NCBI RefSeq assembly: GCF_900162665.1
Contig: NZ_LT727812.1
Span: forward strand, 576,865 to 640,864
Direction of reading: 5' to 3'
From: Oceanobacillus sojae
Lineage (GTDB): Bacteria > Bacillota > Bacilli > Bacillales > Amphibacillaceae
DNA length: 64,000 nt
The number at the start of each line of letters is the position of its first letter. The stretch's first letter is position 1. This document shows, in pieces, positions 1 through 8,395 of this stretch. The notes beneath the pieces are model-generated. The model saw only the letters and a program-made list of their open reading frames with translations. It had not been told where the DNA came from and did no database searches. Made by a program: the position numbers and the translations under genes.

Positions 1-310
1 GTATAGAACATCCTGCTAGCGGAGGCGGACCGTTTTGACTCCTGTGAGGAAAGCGGAAAGCGTCGTTTAAAAACGTAACAACTGGACCGAAGCAACTGAG
101 ATAAAGGAATCACCGTGAGTTTACGAACGGATGATGACTTATCGTAGGGCGCTTTCGGGAAGTTGTCTAGTTTTTGACGCTTGTAGCTGGACAGGGATTA
201 GCACCATCTGAAGATCCACTTTTGCCAAGTGATCTTCTTGGCAAAAGTTAGCTGAAGAGCGTGCCCCTAGGAAAGCAAAACGGTCCGCCGTAGCGGTCGC
301 TTTACACTTT
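1..310. repeat. GC-rich interspersed intergenic repeat, copy 1
   Basis: This non-coding stretch is visibly richer in GC than its AT-rich neighbours and is organised as an inverted repeat. GGCGGACCGTTTTG at 24-37 is matched by its exact reverse complement at 276-289. Near the right arm is a perfect 12-bp hairpin (218-229 with 237-248, 7-nt loop). Words such as GACTCCTG and GGAAAGCG also occur in the repeats at 15.9-16.5 kb. It looks like a mobile, MITE-like or structured-RNA repeat of the kind scattered between Bacillaceae genes. The left end may lie outside the window. No open frame in it has a credible ribosome-binding site. Confidence 0.55.
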
Positions 311-474
311 ACCTTCTATCTTTGTCAACAGATATATGGAAGAAATGATCACCCCCTGTTCCTATGGATAGGAAGTTACTTTTTAAAGTGCAAAAGTTGA
401 ATTATTATATTAAAGCAGACCATTCTACAACTACAATAATTTTCATCAGCATACGAAAATTTCTCCTTTTAAAA

Positions 475-502
475 TAGGCTGTTGAGATATCTCAACAGCC
501 TA
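475..502 (-). terminator. Rho-independent terminator of proBA
   Basis: A perfect 28-bp palindrome (14-bp arms) lies 16 bases beyond the proA stop. Read on the minus strand it is followed by TTTT. Between it and the repeat (311-474) I see only AT-rich sequence with no gene. Confidence 0.8.
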
Positions 503-518
503 AAATAATAAACATTTT

Positions 519-1766
519 TTATTCACGAACTTGTCCGTCACCGGAAACAATAAATTTATTAGATGTTAATGCTTTTAACCCCATTGGTCCTCTGGCATGC
601 AGTTTTTGCGTACTGATTCCGATCTCTGCACCAAAGCCAAATTCAAAACCGTCTGTAAAACGGGTCGAAGCATTATGATATACCGTTGTCGCGTCTACTT
701 TTTGTTTAAAGGCTTCCGCATGATTTGCGGTTTCTGTAATAATAGCTTCAGAATGCTTTGTACCATAGATATTAATATGGTCAATCGCTTCATAAACATC
801 CTTCACCGTTTTTACGCTAATTTCCAGATCAAGATATTCTGTGCCCCAATCTGCTTCTGTTGCCGGCTGTACAAAAGGAATTTTTTCTACCACCCGTTCA
901 TCTCCATGTATAGTGATGCCTTTCTCAATCAGGGAAGAAATCAGGTCACTTCCATACTTATCAAACCAATCAGCCTGAATCAGCAGTGACTCAATAGCAT
1001 TACATACAGATGGACGCTGCAGCTTGGCGTTTAACGTGATTTCTTTTGCCATCTCTGGGTTTGCGGTATCATCAATATAGATATGGCAATTCCCGGCTCC
1101 AGTTTCAATAACAGGCACACGGGATTCTCTGACGACTGTGTCAATTAGATTTTTTCCTCCGCGCGGGATAAGCACATCAAGGTAATCATTCAAACGGAAA
1201 AGCTCACTCGCTGTTTCTCTGCTTGTATCTTCTATTAATTGGACAGCATCAGGAATAACAGCACTGTCTGCCAGCGCCTCGTGAATCACTTTCACAATTG
1301 CTAAATTGGAATGAATCGCCGAGGAACTGCCCCGTAAAATGATGGCATTTCCTGTCTTTATCGCAAGCGTTGCTGCATCCACAGTAACATTCGGTCTCGC
1401 TTCATATATCATACCCACAACACCAATTGGAACTCGTGTATTGACTATCCTTAAGCCGTTATCCTTTTCAATTGTTTCAAGCACTTCACCAATAGGATCA
1501 GTCAAATCAATAATTTGCAGAATAGCATCTGCAATGTCATTAATTCGCTGCTTACTTAACTCCACACGGTCAAGCAGTGACTCGGATAATCCTTCCTCTC
1601 TTCCAGCTTGAATATCCAGATGATTGGCAGCAAGAATCGCTTTTTCATTCGCTCTTAATCCATCGGCAATTTTTAATAATGCATCATTCTTTTCCTTTGT
1701 TGTACATATTCCAATTTGATAACTGGCCTTTTTTGCAAGCTTTCCTTTTTCAATGACTTCACTCAT
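519..1766 (-). CDS. proA: Gamma-glutamyl phosphate reductase
   Basis: ProA reduces gamma-glutamyl phosphate to glutamate-5-semialdehyde with NADPH, the second step of proline synthesis from glutamate. The 415-residue length is normal for the family. The aldehyde-dehydrogenase-like fold is evident from the cofactor-domain stretch VGMIYEARPNVTVDAA (about residues 116-131) and the region around LQRPSVCNAIES, which holds the catalytic Cys. The start ATG has an AAAGGAG site and overlaps the end of proB by 4 bases, so the two are translationally coupled. Expression should follow the proline T-box upstream of proB. Nothing unusual is seen. Confidence 0.97.
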   Translation of the reverse strand: MSEVIEKGKLAKKASYQIGICTTKEKNDALLKIADGLRANEKAILAANHLDIQAGREEGLSESLLDRVELSKQRINDIADAILQIIDLTDPIGEVLETIEKDNGLRIVNTRVPIGVVGMIYEARPNVTVDAATLAIKTGNAIILRGSSSAIHSNLAIVKVIHEALADSAVIPDAVQLIEDTSRETASELFRLNDYLDVLIPRGGKNLIDTVVRESRVPVIETGAGNCHIYIDDTANPEMAKEITLNAKLQRPSVCNAIESLLIQADWFDKYGSDLISSLIEKGITIHGDERVVEKIPFVQPATEADWGTEYLDLEISVKTVKDVYEAIDHINIYGTKHSEAIITETANHAEAFKQKVDATTVYHNASTRFTDGFEFGFGAEIGISTQKLHARGPMGLKALTSNKFIVSGDGQVRE

Positions 1767-2881
1767 GTTAATTCTCCTTTCGTTGTCTCAAACGATACCC
1801 ATTTGTCACGGTGGATCACTTCAATGGTCGGTACCGTGTGAATATAGGTTGATTCACGCAATTTCATTACTGCTTCTAATTCTTCTGAGGAGCATTTCAC
1901 CTGCCCTCTACCTAATAAAGCAGACTTCCCATAAACCTCGACAACATCCCCTTTTGCAAAATAACCTTCTACTGCTGTAATTCCTGGAGAAAGCAGGCTG
2001 CTGCCATGATGCATTAAGGCTTTTTCTGCTCCTTCATCTACTACTAACCTGCCATCAAGGTGCGAATGCAGGGAAATCCATTGTTTGTTTGCCGGTAAAT
2101 GTGCTTTTCTTTCACTATCAATATAGGTGCCGTCCCCCTCACCTTTTAAAATCTCTGCCAGCTTCTTCTTCCCGTACCCGCGTCCAATAAATACTGGAAT
2201 CCCTACGGAAGATGCCATTTTAGCCGCCATCAGCTTCGACTTCATACCGCCTGTGCCAACTTTGGATCCTGTTGCATCCGTCTGTTCAATTAGTTCGGTA
2301 CTAAGCTTCATTAAATGGTCATATCGCATTGCATCCGGATGTCTATTTGGATTTTTATCATATATTCCATTGATATCCGTTAAAATAATTAAATGATCTG
2401 CATGAATTAAGCCGCTCACTAAAGCAGAAAGCATATCATTATCTCCAAATGTCAGTTCATCAATGGCTATCGTGTCATTTTCATTAATAATCGGGATAAC
2501 CCGCCGTTCCAGCAATTCTTCCATCGTGGCATAAGCATTCCTGTATCTCCCCTGATCTGAAAAGTCACTTCTTGTCAGGAGTATTTGAGCAGCGGTAATA
2601 CCATATTCCTTTAATTTCTCCATGTATGTTTGAATAAGCAGCCCTTGACCAACCGCCGCTGCTGCCTGTTTCCCTTTTTGTGTAACCGGCCTTGAAGAAT
2701 AGCCTAATTGTTTAAAACCGGCAGCTATTGCTCCAGAGGATACTAATATCACTTCCATATTAATCTTATGAAGCAGTGCCAGCGCATGGACATGATCCTC
2801 CAGCTGCTGCATATCAATTTCCCCATGTGTATTAGTTAATGAACTGCTGCCTATTTTAACGACAATACGTTTTGCTGCCAT
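1763..2881 (-). CDS. proB: Glutamate 5-kinase
   Basis: ProB phosphorylates glutamate to gamma-glutamyl phosphate, the committed and proline-inhibited step of proline synthesis. The protein has an N-terminal amino-acid-kinase domain (KIGSSSLT near the start; NENDTIAIDELTFGDND around residue 140) and a C-terminal PUA domain (about 275-360). I place the start at the ATG at 2881 because AAAGGTGG sits 7-8 bases before it. The in-frame GTG at 2899 overlaps that ribosome-binding site and is not a sensible start. This gives 372 residues. It is first in the proBA operon, directly behind a T-box terminator. Confidence 0.96.
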   Translation of the reverse strand: MAAKRIVVKIGSSSLTNTHGEIDMQQLEDHVHALALLHKINMEVILVSSGAIAAGFKQLGYSSRPVTQKGKQAAAAVGQGLLIQTYMEKLKEYGITAAQILLTRSDFSDQGRYRNAYATMEELLERRVIPIINENDTIAIDELTFGDNDMLSALVSGLIHADHLIILTDINGIYDKNPNRHPDAMRYDHLMKLSTELIEQTDATGSKVGTGGMKSKLMAAKMASSVGIPVFIGRGYGKKKLAEILKGEGDGTYIDSERKAHLPANKQWISLHSHLDGRLVVDEGAEKALMHHGSSLLSPGITAVEGYFAKGDVVEVYGKSALLGRGQVKCSSEELEAVMKLRESTYIHTVPTIEVIHRDKWVSFETTKGELT

Positions 2882-2924
2882 TGTTATTCCACCTTTCACT
2901 ATCTAAAAACATTCCACAGGAAAT

Positions 2925-3190
2925 GAAAAAAACTCTTCCATCCCCAATAAAAAACGAAGGGACGAAAGAGTTAACTTCCGCGGTACCACCACAACTTAAA
3001 TACAATAATTGTATTTCACTTATCCCATGATAACGTTTGGGAAACGCCTATGTTTGCATAGGACTGATGAAGGCAGGTTCGGTAAATCAACAATGAGGAA
3101 TCTCACAGCATCGGATAAAAGCAAGTAACTTATCCTCCGATTCCATCTCTGACATTGTGACGGCTTACTTACTGGTCCTTCCATAACGTT
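2925..3190 (-). promoter_or_regulatory. Proline-specific T-box riboswitch leader of proBA
   Basis: Read on the minus strand, the leader has a Stem I region closed by GGAC/GTCC, with GAA-CCT-G near its 3' base. The CCT at 3077-3075 occupies the position of the specifier codon and reads proline. The T-box sequence TGTGGTGGTACCGCGG (2993-2978) carries the UGGN bulge as TGGT, which pairs with an NCCA end having an A discriminator. A terminator follows: arms AACTCTT/AAGAGTT within 2972-2931, then a T-run at 2930-2925. Uncharged tRNA-Pro should stabilise the antiterminator and turn on proBA. Known B. subtilis proBA is controlled the same way. Confidence 0.93.
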
Positions 3191-3206
3191 CAATGTATTG
3201 ATATTA

Positions 3207-3235
3207 ATTATTAGCAGAATTTCGCTTCTTGTCAA
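3207..3235 (-). promoter_or_regulatory. SigA-type promoter of the proBA leader
   Basis: TTGACA (3235-3230) and AATAAT (3212-3207) are separated by 17 bases on the minus strand. They lie just upstream of the T-box leader, giving a transcription start near 3200. Confidence 0.75.
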
Positions 3236-3351
3236 TAGGAAAATACATCTTCCATCTTTAAATGCGATAACATTGATTCTAAAATATCAGAAAAGTATAC
3301 TTAATACAACAATATCATTTGAACCTATATAGTGGGAGGAGTTTGTACGTC

Positions 3352-4116
3352 ATGTGTTTAATTACCTTTGCTTATCACGCCCATCCAAAATACAAATTAA
3401 TTTTGCTCAGTAACCGGGATGAATTTTATAATAGACCAACACTTCCGGCTGGATTTTGGAAGGACAAACCGGACATTCTTGGCGGGAGAGATTTGCTGCA
3501 GCTTGGGACCTGGCTGGCGGTTTCCAAGCAGGGAAAATTCGCAGCGGTCACAAACTATCGGGATCCTGCTCTTCCAGAAGTGAAAACATTTTCCCGTGGT
3601 GAACTTCCGGTGGATTTTTTGTTACAGAATATTGACGGCAAAACGTTTTTAGACCAGCTTTCGAAAAATCGTCATAACTACTCTGGATATAACATTCTTT
3701 TCGGTGACAAGGACACGCTGTATCACTATAATAATGTGTATAATCAGAGCTCTGAAATAAAAGCAGGTGTTTATGGGTTAAGTAACGATACACTCAATAC
3801 ACCCTGGCCGAAAGTCGAACGTTCAAAATGGGATCTGGCAAATTATATACAATCACACACAGTGGTACACACAGAAGATTTATTGGACAGTCTGCAAAAC
3901 AGGGCACAGGCCGATGATAAATTTCTTCCCAGGACAGGGATTCGCACGGATTTAGAAAAAGCATTATCCTCTATCTTTATCGAAACACCTGATTATGGCA
4001 CCAGAGCATCTACTATTTTACTGATTGATCACCGCAACCATGTAACTTTTATTGAAAAAACGTATGATAAGGAGGATATATTTCAGCAGTATGAATTTTT
4101 GATTCAACCTGATTAA
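3352..4116 (+). CDS. NRDE family protein (TANGO2-like)
   Basis: The protein begins MCLITFAY and contains SNRDEF around residue 20, the NRDE signature of the family that includes eukaryotic TANGO2. The second residue, Cys, is the potential N-terminal nucleophile of an Ntn-hydrolase-like fold once Met is removed. I therefore start at the ATG at 3352, which has GGGAGGAG about 9 bases upstream, rather than at an in-frame TTG 11 codons earlier. That gives 254 residues. The biochemical role of bacterial members is not established. It stands alone between the divergent proBA leader and cydA. The gap before cydA is short (64 bases), so partial read-through is possible. Confidence 0.85.
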   Translation: MCLITFAYHAHPKYKLILLSNRDEFYNRPTLPAGFWKDKPDILGGRDLLQLGTWLAVSKQGKFAAVTNYRDPALPEVKTFSRGELPVDFLLQNIDGKTFLDQLSKNRHNYSGYNILFGDKDTLYHYNNVYNQSSEIKAGVYGLSNDTLNTPWPKVERSKWDLANYIQSHTVVHTEDLLDSLQNRAQADDKFLPRTGIRTDLEKALSSIFIETPDYGTRASTILLIDHRNHVTFIEKTYDKEDIFQQYEFLIQPD

Positions 4117-4180
4117 ATCTTCGTACACAGGGAATGTTAAAAAATATAGACTAAACAAAATACATAAGGGAGGTTAACCT

Positions 4181-5524
4181 ATGACCTTATTTGAAGATCC
4201 GGCATATGCCAGCAGGATGCTGACGCTGTTGACATTATCATTTCATATTATTTATGCCACCATCGGTGTTGGTGTTCCTTTGATGATTATGATTGCACAA
4301 TGGATTGGGATCAAAAACAACGATAATCATTATCTGTTGATGGCAAGACGTTGGGCGAAAGGCTTTGTTGTTACCGTTGCAGTCGGGGTAGTGACAGGAA
4401 CCATCATCGGGCTTCAACTGTCTCTGCTTTGGCCAAGCTTTATGGAATTAGCAGGAAACATTATCGCCATGCCTTTATTTATGGAAGTATTCGCCTTTTT
4501 CTTTGAAGCCATTTTCTTAGGAATCTATTTATATACATGGGATCGGTTTGATAACCCGAAAAAACACTTGCTCTTATTAATTCCAGTAGCTGTCGGCGGC
4601 GGGATGTCAGCTTACTTTATTACCGTGGTGAACTCATTTATGAACAGTCCGGCGGGATTTGATATTATTGGCGGAGATCTGGTTAACGCAAATCCGCTGC
4701 TCGCTATGTTCACTGTATCCATGCCGACAAAGGTTGCACATGTACTGTCTACAGCCTATATGACCATTGCCTTTATGTTCGCTGCGATTGCGGCATTCCG
4801 GCTGCTTCAGAAGAAAAACCAGGAATATCACAAAAAATCATTGCATATGGCTATGAAGATCGGTTTAATCTTTGCAGTTGCAACAGCTTTAATTGGAGAT
4901 TTATCCGGTAAATACTTAGCAGCTTATCAGCCCGAGAAGCTGGCTGCTGCAGAATGGCATTTTGAAACAACGACAGAAGCACCGCTGGTCATGTGGGGAG
5001 TGCTGGGAGAAGATAATGAAGCGAAATACGCTCTGCATGTTCCTTATGCATTAAGTATTCTTGCTCACGGGCTGCCGAATTCAGAAGTAATTGGACTGGA
5101 GGAGTTTCCGGCTGATGAACAGCCTCCGCTCGTTATCCATTATTTCTTTGATACGATGGTAACCATCGGAATGTTTATGATTATCCTATCCCTGCTTTAC
5201 TGGTTTGGAATGCGAAGAAAATGGGCTTTCGTTGAAAAAACATGGTATCGCTGGCTGATTGTTGCAGGCGGTCCTCTTTCCTTCTTAGCCATTGAAGCAG
5301 GCTGGTGGATGGCTGAAGTCGGCCGTCAGCCCTGGATCCTGAGAGGCCTGATGACAATTGAGGAGGCTGCTACAACCAGTGACTACGTTGGCTGGATGTT
5401 TGTGTTATTTGCAGTCCTTTACTTTATTCTCGGAGTCGGCACAGTTGTTGTATTAAGTTACATGTTCCGAAAAAATCCTGTAGAAAAGGATTTGGAGCGC
5501 ATGCAAGGTGGTGAGTCGTCATGA
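4181..5524 (+). CDS. cydA: Cytochrome bd menaquinol oxidase subunit I
   Basis: CydA carries the hemes and quinol site of the bd terminal oxidase in the cytoplasmic membrane. Visible ligands and conserved residues are His22 (LSFHIIYA), Glu102 and Glu109 (MEVFAFFFEA), His187 (TKVAHVLS), and the GWWMAEVGRQPW motif holding the Met ligand. At 447 residues it is close to the short-Q-loop type of Gram-positive enzymes such as Geobacillus CydA and B. subtilis YthA. The start has GGGAGGTTAACCT just upstream. The stop overlaps the cydB start (ATGA), so the subunits are coupled. The small third subunit gene cydS follows cydB. Confidence 0.95.
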   Translation: MTLFEDPAYASRMLTLLTLSFHIIYATIGVGVPLMIMIAQWIGIKNNDNHYLLMARRWAKGFVVTVAVGVVTGTIIGLQLSLLWPSFMELAGNIIAMPLFMEVFAFFFEAIFLGIYLYTWDRFDNPKKHLLLLIPVAVGGGMSAYFITVVNSFMNSPAGFDIIGGDLVNANPLLAMFTVSMPTKVAHVLSTAYMTIAFMFAAIAAFRLLQKKNQEYHKKSLHMAMKIGLIFAVATALIGDLSGKYLAAYQPEKLAAAEWHFETTTEAPLVMWGVLGEDNEAKYALHVPYALSILAHGLPNSEVIGLEEFPADEQPPLVIHYFFDTMVTIGMFMIILSLLYWFGMRRKWAFVEKTWYRWLIVAGGPLSFLAIEAGWWMAEVGRQPWILRGLMTIEEAATTSDYVGWMFVLFAVLYFILGVGTVVVLSYMFRKNPVEKDLERMQGGESS

Positions 5525-6534
5525 TATTAGAAATCGTCGGTATTTCTGTCCTCTGGTTATTCTTATTTGGTTATATCATTGTCGGATCAATCGATTATGG
5601 AGCAGGCTTTTTTAACGCCTATAGTATCGTTACAGGAAGGCAGCATATTCTCTCAAAAATCATTCAGCGCTATCTGTCGCCGGTATGGGAGGTAACCAAT
5701 GTATTCTTTGTCTTCTTCTTTGTAGGAATTGTCGGCTTCTTCCCGCAGTCTGCTTACTACTTCGGAACCATTCTGCTGATTCCGGGAAGCTTAGCATTGG
5801 TTTTATTAGCCATCCGCGGCTCTTATTATGCATTTGAGTCCTATGGAAAGCAGGGGCATAAGGGCTATGCCATTATGTACGGGCTGTCCGGTTTACTCAT
5901 CCCTGCTTCTCTGTCAATTGTTCTGACCATTTCTGAGGGCGGCTTTGTCTTTTTGGAAGATGGAAATCCTGTCTTAGATTACAGTGCTTTATTTTATAGC
6001 CCATTAACGTGGTCAATTGTTGTTTTGAGCATCGCAGCTGTTCTTTATATATCTGCAGTCTTTTTAACCTGGTACGCAAATGAAACTGGAGATAAGGATG
6101 CAACGAATTTAATGAGAAAGTATGCATTAAGCTGGTCGGTTCCTTTGATTATTGCCGCATCAGGGATTATTGTGGAACTCTATTTTCATAACGAAACGCA
6201 TTTTGAAAATCTCTTGAGTCTCTGGTGGATGTTTGCTATTTCCTTTGTTCTGTGGATATTAACCGTTGTTCTGATTTGGAAGCGTCGAAACTACGGAACT
6301 GCTTTCTGGCTTCTTACCGGACAATTCGCTTTTGCATTCTTTGGCTATGGAATTGCCCATTATCCATATCTTTTGTACCCTCACATCAGCATTCATGAAG
6401 GGTTTACAAATCCGGCAATGGCAATTTCGCTTATCGTCGTCTTTATCTTAGGTATGGCACTCCTGATTCCATCACTTTATCTATTGTTAAAGCTGTTCCT
6501 GTTTGATAAAAACTATATAAAAGGAAAGAAGTGA
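5521..6534 (+). CDS. cydB: Cytochrome bd menaquinol oxidase subunit II
   Basis: CydB is the second large membrane subunit of the bd oxidase and pairs with CydA. The 337-residue protein has about nine hydrophobic segments. Its N-terminus contains GSIDYGAGFFNAY, matching the conserved YGxG-type motif of CydB, followed by SPVWEVTNVFFVFFF. It starts inside the cydA stop codon (4-base overlap). The cydS start lies 4 bases after its own stop. Together with cydA and cydS it forms a compact three-gene operon. Confidence 0.94.
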   Translation: MILEIVGISVLWLFLFGYIIVGSIDYGAGFFNAYSIVTGRQHILSKIIQRYLSPVWEVTNVFFVFFFVGIVGFFPQSAYYFGTILLIPGSLALVLLAIRGSYYAFESYGKQGHKGYAIMYGLSGLLIPASLSIVLTISEGGFVFLEDGNPVLDYSALFYSPLTWSIVVLSIAAVLYISAVFLTWYANETGDKDATNLMRKYALSWSVPLIIAASGIIVELYFHNETHFENLLSLWWMFAISFVLWILTVVLIWKRRNYGTAFWLLTGQFAFAFFGYGIAHYPYLLYPHISIHEGFTNPAMAISLIVVFILGMALLIPSLYLLLKLFLFDKNYIKGKK

Positions 6535-6538
6535 TCAA

Positions 6539-6631
6539 ATGTTAAATCAATTTCTGATCTTCATCGCCCCTTTTATCGTCCTGATTGCAGCAATTGCTTT
6601 TGCATTTGTCGCTGCGGCTAAGGATAGGTAA
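6539..6631 (+). CDS. cydS: Small bd oxidase subunit CydS (30 residues)
   Basis: This is a 30-residue, single-membrane-span peptide beginning MLNQFLIFIAPF and ending in AAAKDR. AAAGGAAAG inside the cydB 3' end acts as its ribosome-binding site. Position, length and the FLIFxAP start match CydS, the third subunit seen in the Geobacillus bd oxidase structure, which packs against CydA. It begins 4 bases after cydB and is followed at once by the operon terminator, so it belongs to cydABS. It is short enough to be missed by routine gene callers. Family assignment rests on remembered similarity and context. Confidence 0.82.
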   Translation: MLNQFLIFIAPFIVLIAAIAFAFVAAAKDR

Positions 6632-6634
6632 AGA

Positions 6635-6672
6635 AAACTCCCCAGTCTGATTTTAAATAGACTGGGGAGTTT
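6635..6672. terminator. Bidirectional terminator between cydS and cydC
   Basis: 14-bp perfect arms (6635-6648 and 6659-6672) around a 10-base loop, ending in T-rich sequence on both strands. It serves the convergent cydABS and cydDC operons. Confidence 0.85.
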
Positions 6673-6676
6673 CTGT

Positions 6677-8395
6677 TTAAAACGCCAATTGCTGACTTTC
6701 CAGCTCCTTCATCGTTTTAAAATAACCCTTCTCTTTTCTCATCAGCTCCGTATACGTACCTTGTTCAACAATTTCCCCCTGATTCATGACAATAATCCGG
6801 TCCATGTTTTCCAAGCCCGTTAAACGATGTCTGACTGTCACAACCGTCTGATATTTGGTTACCTTGCCGATTTCATCCATGATTTGCTGTTCCGTAATCG
6901 AATCAAGAGATGACGTCGGCTCGTCCAGCAGCCAAATAGAAGCTTCCCGTAAAAACAGACGGGCAAGAGCCAGACGCTGTTTTTCTCCGCCTGACAGGTT
7001 TGTTCCCTTTTCCAACACCTGATCTTCTAAAGAAAAATGACTCAACTGAACCTTTTCTAAAGCTTCCCGACATAATTCCTCGTTTGCATTTTTATTAGCA
7101 AATTGTAAATTTTCATAAATACTTCCATAGAAAAAATGATTATGCTGCAATGATACATTCATCTGCCTCCATAAGCTGTCCGGGGCAATAGTGCTTATAT
7201 CTTTCCCATTCACTAAAATATGTCCGGATTTTACTGGTGCAAAGGTAAGCAGTGCCTGCATCAATGTCGATTTTCCTGAACCGCTTGGTCCGACAATAGC
7301 AATATTCTTCCCTGGTTCTATTTGCAAGGAAGCATGTTGTACTGCCGGTTTCTTTTCATTCGGGTATTGTATAGAAACATCCTTAAAATCAAAATGAAGC
7401 GGGAGATCCGGTTCCAATTCATGCACAGCTGCTTCTGGAGGTGCCTCATTTTCCCAAACATCCGTAAGCCGTTTGGAGGAAGATTTACTTTCCTCTAAAT
7501 GGGCTGGAAGCACAGCCATGGATGGTGTATCTTCAAATACAGTAACAGCAATCATAAACAGCATGGCAAGAAGTGTTCCGGCAAGATTTCCTTCAGCTAC
7601 ATAAAATCCGGCCTGTATCAGAATAAGTATCGCAATGAAAAAAGAAAAGAAAATAACAATTGCTTCCCGAATAGCAAGCTGACGATTCTCACTTGCCTTC
7701 ATTTCTTCATATTGATTCATCTCATTAAATAACTGCTGTTCTTTTCTTTCCGCCTGTTGAAAAATTGTTAATTCCCGGAAACCATATAGATAATCTGTAA
7801 ATTCCGAAGACAATACACCTCTTTTTTCCCGCATAGACACTGCTTCCTTTTTCCGAAACAAATAAAATATTGCAGGAAAAACAATCAGCACTACAATCAT
7901 ACCGGCTGTCATTGTAAGTGCCGCACCAACCGATATATACACCGTAAAGAAAATAGTAGCAATAAAAACAGCAGCTAACACAATAGGCGGATAGAATACA
8001 CGCAAAAAGAAATGCTGGAGGGACTCGACATCCCCTACAATCCTGGCTAATATGTCTCCACTCCGGTATTTTTGTAAAAGCCTGTTTGCCAATGGCTCTA
8101 TTTGGTCATAAACCTTCAAGCGGATATTTTTTAAAATGGTAAATGTCCCGCGATGGGAAAAGTAACGTTCTCCATATCGGCTTACAGCTGAAGTAATTCC
8201 CAAAAGCTTCACACTTGCTACAAGAATCATCAATGTATAGATTGGCGGGGCAAAAGCGGCCTGTGAGATTAGATACCCGCTTGCTGCAAACAGGGAAACA
8301 GCAGTAATACCCGCTAAAAATCCAAAGAAGATAGAGAAAAGGATATCCTTTTTTTCTTTCAGCATCATTTTCAACACAAGATTAATATCCTTCAT
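6677..8395 (-). CDS. cydC: Thiol reductant ABC exporter subunit CydC
   Basis: A fused ABC half-transporter: an N-terminal transmembrane domain (about residues 15-310, six segments) and a C-terminal ATPase with Walker [10 protein letters not shown], signature LSGGEKQRLALAR and Walker B WLLDEPTS. CydDC exports glutathione/cysteine-type reductants needed to assemble bd oxidase. In Bacilli the natural thiol could differ, so the exact substrate is inferred. Its ATG overlaps the cydD stop by 4 bases and has GGGAGGAAGGGAAG upstream. The pair faces cydABS, which supports the assembly role. In E. coli and here cydD precedes cydC. Confidence 0.92.
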   Translation of the reverse strand: MKDINLVLKMMLKEKKDILFSIFFGFLAGITAVSLFAASGYLISQAAFAPPIYTLMILVASVKLLGITSAVSRYGERYFSHRGTFTILKNIRLKVYDQIEPLANRLLQKYRSGDILARIVGDVESLQHFFLRVFYPPIVLAAVFIATIFFTVYISVGAALTMTAGMIVVLIVFPAIFYLFRKKEAVSMREKRGVLSSEFTDYLYGFRELTIFQQAERKEQQLFNEMNQYEEMKASENRQLAIREAIVIFFSFFIAILILIQAGFYVAEGNLAGTLLAMLFMIAVTVFEDTPSMAVLPAHLEESKSSSKRLTDVWENEAPPEAAVHELEPDLPLHFDFKDVSIQYPNEKKPAVQHASLQIEPGKNIAIVGPSGSGKSTLMQALLTFAPVKSGHILVNGKDISTIAPDSLWRQMNVSLQHNHFFYGSIYENLQFANKNANEELCREALEKVQLSHFSLEDQVLEKGTNLSGGEKQRLALARLFLREASIWLLDEPTSSLDSITEQQIMDEIGKVTKYQTVVTVRHRLTGLENMDRIIVMNQGEIVEQGTYTELMRKEKGYFKTMKELESQQLAF

